In this document: positions 55,276-64,000 of the stretch, in pieces
Layout of the letters: every line of letters begins with the position of its first letter
How positions within the stretch are numbered: the first letter of the stretch is position 1
From: Siphonodentalium dalli
Lineage: Eukaryota; Mollusca; Scaphopoda; Gadilida; Siphonodentaliidae
NCBI GenBank assembly: GCA_032622095.1
Contig: CP136064.1
Coordinates: 49,856,073-49,920,072, forward strand
Length of the DNA stretch: 64,000 nt
Direction of reading: 5' to 3'
Program-made: the position numbers and the translations under genes
Notes under the pieces: generated by a model
What the model was told of the DNA's origin: nothing
Databases searched by the model: none
Seen by the model: only the letters and a program-made list of their open reading frames with translations

Positions 55276-56640
55276 ATTTTTTCTCTTACAACATTTCTTC
55301 AATATAAATGCCTCAAAGTGTTCAGCATCATTGTTAAGGTGTGTATGACACTTAGGGCAGTGCTTAGGGGGGGGGGTAGTTAGTGTGGATATGGGCATGT
55401 CATCTTCTCAGAAATCCAGATTACGAACCAACTCTCAGGAATTCGCCTTTTACATCCGATCACATTGCCATGTACCAATGCTACTGACTCCAGATGAAAA
55501 TGGACAGTTATGTAGCACATGAATAAACTTTAATATAATAAAATGAAAAAAGCTATTCATTTATCTCATTAATATTTACTCATTATACCTGATCAGACCA
55601 GATGACCCAGTCAATATTGTATCGGAACTTGGCATGGGACTGTAGACTGCAACAACGCATATCACTGAGATATAATCTTGAGATGGTGGGACCCAGATAA
55701 AAGATTGGGCGAGCATACATAGACCTTGAATGTGTAAATATGGAGAAGGCTGCTAAGTGGAATAAACAAAATCAGAACAGGATGAGTGAAAAGAAGGGAA
55801 AGAAAATATAATATAACTTAATATAATATGCAAGTCTAAAAATAATGTGCTGGTCATCAGCAAAATGATCGAAGTCTGCAGAGGGCGAATTGGCGATACT
55901 ACCCGACATAGCATCAACAAATTCAACCTCCAACGACCTCATTCTATTTTGGTCTCGACCAACCATGGAGAACTAGCTACATATGAGGGTCACATGTGGT
56001 GAATTTTGTAATGCTATAGCCCACTCTGCTGGGGTAGCATCACTAAACTCACCCTCCTTGGAGCTTATTCTGCAGACTGCATATGACCGTCTTATTTTCA
56101 AGTTTCTATTTACACGCAGTACATGTATTTGTCTGAATGCTTGACCTGGGTCTGGCCTTAGCACAGTATCTAGCCCAAGAAACTCAGCTCATGGAAATGA
56201 AAATTAGTTTTGTGATACATAGTGGATTTCAGCTGAATACCTGTATTGCTGGAGAGTTAATTGCCAGGTGGTGTTGCCCTAATAATTTTTTCAAAAATCA
56301 TAATTGACATAAATTCATGTGATACTATGGGACACATCTAAGTTACACTTTCTGTGATGAAAAGAAGGTACACTAATGCTTTTATACTTGTTTACATGTA
56401 TAATGAGCATTATGAGCTACCTTAGACAATATTTGGGGAAGAATCAATCAATAATTTACTGATCAGCACATGTATTCTGTGTGTTATTTTGGGTTTTTCC
56501 AGGTTTTTTTTTAGAACCTGTTTCGTGTTGTTACAAAAGTTGGAATGACTTAGAAGAACCAGAAATGGAAATAGGGTAACTGTAATACTGACCATCAAGC
56601 TTAAATGGTGTGATATTACAGATTTGGAGGTAAAAAGGGG
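55276..56640. other. No gene; degenerate family G fragments at 55855-56090
   Basis: 'cagagggcgaattggcgata', 'ctccaacgacctcattct' and 'gggtagcatcactaaactca' are decayed relatives of the palindrome-ended repeats in the scramblase introns. The rest is AT-rich and unassigned. Confidence 0.5.
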
Positions 56641-56770
56641 GTGGGTACCCCGCATGAAATTGGAAAAAAAAAATTTCCTTCAAATAGGGGGGTGGTGGGG
56701 TACCCAAGAGTCGGAAAAAAGTTTTTTCAGCCTAATGTCATGCCACTTTTTTCCGACCCCCCCCCCCCCC
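56641..56770. repeat. G/C-tract foldback
   Basis: 'aaataggggggtggtgggg', 'gagtcggaaaaaagtttttt' and 'cacttttttccgac' followed by 14 C (56757-56770) form an imperfect hairpin. It may be related to the G-tract family. Confidence 0.5.
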
Positions 56771-57019
56771 GGATATCACTCAAAATAATCCCATAACTCT
56801 GTTTTTGACGACATGAGTTGATTTTACATCGATGTATCAATGACTATTCTCTGGTTTTGTATATGGTGTTTATACTTAGCATATTTAATATACATGCGAT
56901 TGGCAGTATTTACGTAAAATATTCGCGAAGAATCGACAAAAACCTGTGTTTTATCCATTTCACGACAATTCCAGTCTTAATAACCCATTTAATGGGACAA
57001 ATATAAATACACCAAAATA

Positions 57020-58915
57020 ATGCTTAATAATAACTTAAGTGGACATCGGATAGTCCATATAAAGTACAAGAAGCAATTACATGCGCAAACATAAAAGAAC
57101 AGATAAATAGCTTTAGAATTAGCAACTACACATGTGACAAACAAGGCGCCATTGCAGTCGCCAGTGACTTATTGAATATAATCTCGCAAGTAAATATAAA
57201 TGTATGTTCAGTTAAAAGGATTAAGCATGGATACACACCGCGTAGAAAGAAATGGTTTGATAATAGGTGCAAAGAGCTAAAACGATATCTTGATTATGCA
57301 ATTAAAAATATGCGGAAACATCCAAATAATGACAGATTAAGAAGCAGATACCATAATGCTAAAAAAAGAGTATAAACAGGAATTAAAACGCAAACGCAAA
57401 GCATTCTACGCTGAGCGTTATAACTCTCTTGATAAACTGGAAACTGAAAATCCCCGATATTATTGGAAGATAGTAGCCAAGTTACGACAGAAAGAGCGAC
57501 ATTCTGAGGACCAAACGCGGACGACGCGGTTGACTTCTTTAAGAAACTGTACTGCCCAAAAATTCCACTACGCACTCTGCCATAGATATTGAAATTAATG
57601 ACACAATGATTCCTATAAATGACAAAGCTATTACGGAAGATGAGATACTTAAAGTAGTTAGACAGCTAAAACGGGGTAAAGCTGTTGGACCTGACCAAAT
57701 CTCAAATGACTTACTAAAACAAACTGTCCCCATACTGATCAACGAATTTGGGAAATTGTTTAATGTTATTTTCATGTCGGGAATTTATCCGCCCGACTGG
57801 TCAAAGTCAATACTTAGTTTGATACACAAAAAAGGAGCTACTGATGACCCGAACAATTATCGTGCTATAGCCATTAGCTCATCAGTGGGGAAACTTTTCA
57901 ATAAAATAATCAATGACCGAATAGCTAATCATCTGAATGCAAACAAAATTATTAGCGATAACCAGTTCGGTTTTTTGTAAAGGAAAAGGCACGATTGACG
58001 GTATTTTTGTTCTACATTCGGCGATACAAAAATACAAATCACTAGGAAGACCTATATACGCCGCATTTGTCGACTTTAAAAAAGCGTTCGATACCATAAA
58101 ACAGACAAATGCTCTTCAATAAGATTAAATCTATTGGAATTTCAGGACAATTTTTACAAATAATTAAATCAATGTATTGCTCAAATTATTACCTTACAAA
58201 AACCAATAAAGGAATTGGTCCCCCATGCCTTTCAACGGCGGGAGTAAGACAGGGATACCTATTGTCACCTACATTATTCAAAATATATATTGATAATATT
58301 AAAACAATGTTTGACACAAACTGCGATCCAATAAATCTAGGCGATAGTTCTATAAATCACATGTTATTCGCTGATGACCTAGTTTTAATGTCCGAGAGTC
58401 AATCAGGACTTCAAAGATGCCTCGAACGGCTTGAAGAGTTTACACGGGAAAATGAACTAACAATTAATGAAGATAAAACTAAATGCATGATTTTTCGATC
58501 TCGAGCTTCAAAACACTTAACAACATTTTCGATAGCAGTAAATAAACGGTTAAGCAATACACATACCTTGGAGTAAAGTTTACATATACTGGGAAATTTA
58601 CAGACGCGATATCGGACCTAACTTCCAAAGGGCGCAAAGCTATGTATGCTCTCAGAAATGCATCCGACAGCACAGCACCCCTACCAGTGAGTACATCTAT
58701 GAAATTATATGAGAAGTTAATCAAGCCAATTGTCTTATACGGAAGTGAAATATGGGGAGTGGAAGCAACGTCTAAGAACTACGATAGGCTAGAATGCGAA
58801 AAGTTACACATAAAATTCTGCAAAATAGTATTAGGAGTAGGCAAATATGCATCTAACACTGCAGTTACGGCGGAATTGGGTAGGTATCCACTTTACATCG
58901 ACGCTATATGAGGAA
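57020..58915 (+). pseudogene. Decayed LINE reverse transcriptase
   Basis: Non-LTR RT fragments in order, in shifting frames. 57070-57373 holds the linker ('YTPRRKKWFDNRCKELKRYL'). 57606-57980 has RGKAVGPDQISNDLL and WSKSILSLIHKKG...NNYRAI. About 57970-58122 has FVDFKKAFDTI, with the first catalytic Asp. 58109-58576 has GVRQGYLLSPTLF and FADDLVLM, the catalytic FADD box. 58642-58911 has KPIVLYGSEIWG. Frameshifts fall near 57365, 57520, 57600, 57975, 58105 and 58570. It ends abruptly near 58915 without a 3' tail, and no endonuclease domain is visible upstream. The family resembles the fragment at 30213; both share the 'LYG[AS]EIWG' and 'ELGR[FY]P' motifs. Confidence 0.92.
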
Positions 58916-59759
58916 AAATGTTATATAACAGAAATATCAATCAGTTGACCTAATTTGCTCGATAATATTGCCTATGGTACTCGTTAAACTGGAAATTTGA
59001 CATAACACGCCGACGTCATGATCATAATAATGGTTAAAATAACAGAAAACATAAATAATAATTAGAAGTAGAATGGCTGGTGTGTCTTCGAATCCATGTC
59101 TGTTCGACAGTGTAAGCATGCTTCGCGGGTTATGAACTTTTGATGACAAAAATAGCGATTATAATCAGGTGGCTGAATTCAATGTTGACACTTTTTCTCC
59201 TCCGAACCGAGTTTATCCTCCGGATTGTGGGAAGTCGATTACAGGGCGTGTGTTATGTTTTCGTGGGTTCCCATAAACATGTTCAATGTCATTATACATA
59301 TGACGTTAGTTCTCAATACCTATTTACGTCAGCCCTGTGTACACAGTGCTGGTCATACACGCTATATTATAGTTTATTATATGCTAAGCTATCAAATAAT
59401 AGTATTTTTGCATCAGATACAAACCATTATCCGTCTAGTGAGATATCAATATCTCACTCGTATCCATCCGCGCTAAAATTAAAAGTGATTATCATTAGGT
59501 TTCTTAATGGAAGACTAAGCTAAAAAAGTCCCTGAGTGTTCAGTTTGATAAAAATGTGATATATGATCAATTAAATTATTTTGTTAAACATACAATGATG
59601 TTAACCCCTTTATCCCTCAACCAATCTGTCTGAGAAATCGAGCTATTTTAATATGCACAAACTCATTACCATTGTTGTGCTTGGGTATACAAATTTGCTC
59701 TCTTTACTCTTCTTTCGAGTTGAGTCATGGTCCAACTGAGCGGAGAATATAATAAACAG
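58916..59759. other. No gene seen
   Basis: AT-rich. Overlapping frames at 59140-59523 show no known domain. No repeat ends were recognised. Confidence 0.4.
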
Positions 59760-59881
59760 AACATCTACAATTTTTGTTTGCATATAGTAATTATCTCATT
59801 CGTGATGACAAAAAAAAAATATTTGTTTTTGTCATCACGAATGAGATAATTACTATATCCAACCAAAAAGTGTAGATATTC
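59760..59881. repeat. Hairpin, arms about 31 bp plus imperfect outer stem
   Basis: 'tatagtaattatctcattcg' to 'gtgatgacaaaaa' (59783 onward) is mirrored up to 59858. Outside, 'catctacaatttttg' pairs imperfectly with 'caaaaagtgtagat'. Probably a small foldback MITE. Confidence 0.85.
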
Positions 59882-60862
59882 TCTATATATTATGTCTCAC
59901 GTGACTTTCTTGCATTCTGATTGGCTGCACACTGTTATACTAATTTTACGATAGTACCCCAGTAGAATTCCTACATGCCTACTATTCTTTTTCTATTTAT
60001 AGTAACAAATTCATTTCGCGAAATCTGGTTGCCGCCAGAAGATACTGCCAAACTTAAACTATACGTTGTACGATACTTGTTGCAATATCGGTATATCATT
60101 ATACAAATGTCCGATCATAGCTATCCAACGTATTTAATAGTTTGCCCGTGCAAGCGGCCAGTCCTAATTTTGTAATGATAGTGGACATTATTTATAATTT
60201 CCTTTTCCGCTTTAATCGATGTTAAGCAAGTTATATTCTAAAATTTCCCCAAAATGTCTTTGCTAATGACGTATTTATAGAAAGAATCATGAAGAGATGA
60301 TGTTAGATGTAACTAATAACATAGTTATGCTCCTCTACCAACGCCAAAAGATTGCCGTAAATTGTAAAATCTGATACCGATTTCCAAAATTCAAGGTAAA
60401 TACAAATGTGACAAAATCAGACACAGAAATTGTGTGAGAATTTGCACCAATGTTCGATATAATATATTATTATCCATCCCTTAACTAACACCATTTCCGA
60501 TTGGCCAAAAGCCGCCACGTGATAGTCTGGGAAAAAAGTCATATTGTACTACCGAATGTCATATTGGACTCCCAAGTGTGCAATATCACATTTTTTATCG
60601 GGACTCCGTGTCGTCACGAATTAACTCTATTGCGAAATGAATCAGTGAAATTGTGATGCGCTGGCAACACTGGTGGATTTTAGCAGACGTTTCGCTTCCG
60701 CATTGAGTTTTTTTTTACTTCCGTGTTACTTTTCCAAATCATGCTTTCTGATGATCAAAATACAGGCTTTTATAGAGAATAAGGTGCCGACAAATATCAA
60801 AAATAACCACAAAAGTTTTATTCCCAAAATTTTGATAAACATACAGATAAAAATGTCATTAT
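59882..60862. other. No gene seen
   Basis: AT-rich. 'aagtcatattgtactacc' and 'gtcatattggactcccaa' near 60540 echo the arm of the hairpin at 60863. Small frames have no known features. Confidence 0.4.
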
Positions 60863-61014
60863 ACAATGTTGTGTACATTATGAGATTTTCTTGTACTCGT
60901 CCAGGTTGCGGCGAAAAGTCATATTGGATTCGACACTGCGTGTCTCGTCCAATATGACTTTTCACCACAACCTGGACTCGTACAAGAAAAACACATACTG
61001 TACACAACATTGTA
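60863..61014. repeat. Hairpin of about 152 bp
   Basis: 'acaatgttgtgtacattatg' and 'cttgtactcgtccaggttg' at the left pair with 'caacctggactcgtacaag' and 'gtacacaacattgt' at the right. The centre is 'gacactgcgtgtc'. Few mismatches. Confidence 0.88.
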
Positions 61015-61783
61015 CAAGAAAACTAAGATGCATGCATCAGGTCAGCCATGAACTATTTAGCATAGAATAATTCAGTTCGGTTGCAGTTTTACAACGTTAC
61101 AACTGACATACGATTACAGCTTGAATGTGGAACTATGTAAGAGTGAATATTAATGTTCTAAATCCCATGTTTCACCTTTAGTGGTAATGGGGTCGTACTT
61201 TATTAACACGCAAGTAGTGTAATTAAGTACGGGTAATTAGAAGTAACAAATCGTTTAGTTTCTATCGTATCGGCTAAAAGGGGTGAGCAGATTGCTGATG
61301 ATGATTGCTGATGATGAATGCTCTCGTTAGCTGCCAATATAATGTGCATATTTGCCCCGTTACGTTTATACACTGTAGCATTGGCGGGCCAGAGTGTGTT
61401 GACATGTTAAGTGTTTGGTTCATTAATAACAGATCAGCAGGGATTTGTCGTAATAACGTATACGTGGAAATATGCTACCTAAACGGTTAAATTAACGGTT
61501 GATCTATTACACCACCGTGTATACTCGGTTTAAATAGGTATATTATATAGGGACGTGTGCTCAATTTTGGTGCGGACCAATGATAAAAAAAAATCAGAGG
61601 TAAATGTCGGCGGGCGGGAGGGCCATTTTTTCAATAATTTTAAAAGAAATTGAACAGTTGCAGCAGCAGCAAAAAAAGGGTGTACAATTGGCAAATGATG
61701 AGGGGCGGCGTGACGTGTAACTAGGATTGAAATTAGATATGCAATTTGGAGATTATTGGATGAGGGATGTTATATTAATTATA
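61015..61783. other. No gene seen
   Basis: AT-rich. 'cagcagcagcaaaaaaa' near 61660 is a short simple repeat. 61735-61783 weakly resembles the satellite-family phrase 'gattggatgagggatgt'. Confidence 0.4.
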
Positions 61784-62281
61784 TTAAAGGGACGAGGGGG
61801 CTTAGTTGTCGAAAATATTCATATTTGTTCCAAACACCGTAAACAGAAAAATATTAAAACGCATACATTTTGGTTCAAATATACGATCACTATCGCGTAA
61901 ACATCATGCTCACATAAAGACCTACTAAATTTTACCTAAAAAAGAGTCTGATTGTGTTATAGAAGGCAGCACAATGCTACTGGCTAATCACACACAAATG
62001 GTATAAACGCTCTTTATTATTTCCAAATAAGGAATTGAGCAACAAAGAACGCTCTTTATGTTTACCATCATAATATAAAGAAACACCAAGAAAGTAACTT
62101 TTTATGCTTTGTTTACATAACAATCGTCAAATTTACGACAATAACATACTGTTTATGAGATATTTCTCATTTGTATATTAACAAAGTATGTCTATATTTG
62201 AATATTATTTTCGTTTGTAGCGGTTTTTGACAGGTGGAAATATGTTCACAGGATACCCACCAAGGCCTTCCGTACCTTTAA
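61784..62281 (+). mobile_element. Interspersed element, copy 2 (single minisatellite unit)
   Basis: Homologous to 17752-18245 across about 490 bp ('cgctctttattatttcca', 'cgctctttatgtttacca', 'ataacatactgtttatg'). It ends 'gatacccaccaaggcc' and 'cgtacctttaa', which is one degenerate unit of the 32-bp minisatellite that is amplified in copy 1. Confidence 0.8.
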
Positions 62282-62540
62282 GGTATACTGCAACTTTGTT
62301 TCTTGTCAATAGCAGAATACATAATGCTATTAAGAAGTGACACAAAACACAGAACATTTTTTTTAATTATAAGTATTGAGCAGTGAGAAATATTTGAGTC
62401 GAGGAAACCAGTAACGAAAGGCGATATTAACATGATTTCTGTCAGCGAATAATTGTTTACGTTCCAATGAATATTAAAATGTACTGAAAACAAACTGCTA
62501 ATAGGTGCCAGACTTTCATAAACACAAATTATGTATTAAT

Positions 62541-62820
62541 GGTGTAACGACATATTTCGTTCTTAATTGTCTAAAAAAATAGGGGATGGGGATGTTTGGA
62601 TCTCTAGTTTAACGACATTTTTCGGTCTTTAATAGTTTAATGACATTTTTCGGTCTTTATAATATCTCAAGATATAGGGGGTATTTGGATCTCTAGTTTA
62701 ACGACATTTTTCGGTCTTTATAGTTTAACGACATTCTCGGTCTTTAATATTTCAAGATATAGGGGCCCTTAGTGGGTATTTGGATCTCTAGTTTAACGAC
62801 ATTTTTCGGTCTTTGATAGC
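62541..62820 (+). repeat. Short compound tandem repeat
   Basis: 'tttaacgacatttttcggtc' recurs six or so times with variants. It alternates with 'tctcaagatatagggg' and 'tatttggatctctag', giving an irregular two-level repeat that stops next to the 485-bp duplication. Confidence 0.85.
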
Positions 62821-62839
62821 AAAATGGAAGAAGTACATC

Positions 62840-62885
62840 TTTGGAAAGATGTGGTGGCCCTAAAAAGGAAAGTTGTTTGGTGATC
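62840..62885 (-). other. Degenerate motif resembling the 30192 stem-loop
   Basis: Plus-strand 'gtggtggccctaaaaagga' and 'gttgtttgg' parallel 'ttggtggccctgaaaaggg' and 'tgtttg' at 30190. The 5' stem half is lost, so it cannot fold as a histone-type stem-loop. Confidence 0.25.
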
Positions 62886-63856
62886 TTGAAATGCAGTTTT
62901 TCTGAACAGTCTTCCTTGATTAAAGTGATGTGAAACACTCCGGCAGACAACGGGCAGAGTGATCAAATAGAAATTAAGAATAATCTTTCTCAAAGTAGTT
63001 ATTTGTTACGAATATTAATCCAAATGGATGATACACAACGTCATTCTTATATATTAGTTAAATGCAATGACTCTCGATGGCGAAATCATTTTTGTTTAAT
63101 TATAGCCGATAGTTGCGCCCCGAATCGAGATGTAAATATTTACAATTTGGAGTAGTTCAGACGATGTTCTCTATGAAGTGGGGTGGTAGATTTTTTTGGA
63201 AATTTTCAGTGATGTTAGTAGAATGATAACATTCCCCAGGTTGGCAAAGTGCCTGAGCACTAACTTATCAATTTCTCGCACCCGAAAAAGTCCATAACAA
63301 GTCCATAATATGTCTTTAAGCATATATATAAATCTCCGAAAACCAAAATTCTAAAGCATTAAACGATTTCTTGAAATACAGTTTTTCTGAACAGTCTTCC
63401 TTGATTAAAGTGATGTGAAACACTCCGGCAGACACCGGGCAGAGTGATCAAATAGAAATTAAGAATAATCTTTCTCAAAGTAGTTATTCGTTACGAATAT
63501 TAATCCAAATGGATGATACACAACGTCATTCTTATATATTAGTTAAATGCAATGACTCTCGATGGCGAAATCATTTTTGTTTAATTATAGCCGATAGTTG
63601 CGCCCCGAATCGAGATGTAAATATTTACAATTTGGAGTAGTTCAGACGATGTTCTCTATGAAGTGGTGTGGCAGATTATTTTGGAAATTTTCAGTGATGT
63701 TAGTAGAATGATAACATTCCCCAGGTTGGCAAAGTGCCTGAGCACTAACTTATCAATTTCTCGCACCCGAAAAAGTCCATAACAAGTCCATAATATGTCT
63801 TTAAGCATATATATAAATCTCCGAAAAAAAAAAAATTCTAAAGCATTAAACGATTT
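62886..63856 (+). repeat. Tandem pair of a 485-bp repeat
   Basis: Two nearly identical copies, 62886-63370 and 63371-63856, from 'ttgaaat.cagtttttctga' to 'ctaaagcattaaacgattt'. They differ by a few substitutions and an A-run length. A diverged third copy is at 21906-22290. Confidence 0.95.
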
Positions 63857-63868
63857 GCTATATTTCCA

Positions 63869-63991
63869 GGGCATATATTTCATCTGATTTTGCGAGAATC
63901 CATATATACTTTTTCACGAGAATCCAGGGTAATTTGCGAGAATATTTACGAGAATCTAGATTTGGATTCTCGCCGAAATATAAGCCCTGAT
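63869..63991. mobile_element. Small MITE with CAGGGC...GCCCTG termini (hAT-like)
   Basis: 'cagggcatatatttc' at the left and 'gaaatataagccctg' at the right are inverted. Inside, 'gcgagaat' and 'acgagaatc' are repeated. A relative of its right half is at 22860-23000 ('gattctcgcaaaatt', 'taagccctga'). Confidence 0.75.
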
Positions 63992-64000
63992 TTCACTCTG

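Overview
This is a window of a metazoan nuclear genome: AT-rich, intron-containing, and packed with transposons, foldback elements and satellites. Short degenerate repeats of the 'accaaatttcattgagatc ... gacggatggacg' kind, a tRNA-derived SINE and LINE fragments suggest a marine invertebrate, perhaps a mollusc or other lophotrochozoan. The species cannot be fixed from the sequence alone. There is no sign of prokaryotic organisation.

One host gene is clear: a phospholipid scramblase (PLSCR family) on the minus strand. Six coding exons lie between 23368 and 12558, joined by GT-AG introns with consistent phases, and encode 246 residues. The last ~65-75 residues expected for the family (calcium-binding DADNF region and C-terminal membrane helix) were not found. 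They lie left of the window or have been lost. If the gene is intact, both satellites at the left end lie in its 3' part.

Layout. 1-3726: 164/155-bp satellite with a 975-bp higher-order repeat. 3950-9376: an interspersed element holding a 5.1-kb array of 19-bp and 43-bp units and ending in a hairpin. 10105-12090: degenerate inverted copy of the first satellite family, split by a clean hAT insertion. 12268-24230: scramblase gene, its introns full of TTAA (piggyBac-like) MITEs, TA-flanked foldback MITEs and other repeats. 26879-27186: SINE with a 14-bp target-site duplication. 27307-31819: a TIR element with a second TIR element and a LINE fragment nested inside. 32263-34775: palindromes of 171, 692 and ~390 bp and a Harbinger-like element. 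35977-38522: a 2.5-kb foldback element with a satellite unit at its centre and at both flanks. 42418-53925: about 55 copies of a 156-bp satellite plus degenerate flanks, interrupted by a LINE. 57020-58915: decayed LINE reverse transcriptase. 59760-63990: hairpins, a second copy of the minisatellite-bearing element, a 485-bp tandem duplication and a small CAGGGC...GCCCTG MITE.

The strongest unifying pattern is that tandem arrays sit inside copies of dispersed elements. For at least three families the window holds one copy with a large array and another with one or a few units of the same repeat. This fits satellite birth from mobile elements, as described for Helentron/HINE and 'pearl'-type elements in invertebrates. 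No RNA gene, CRISPR array or operon is present.
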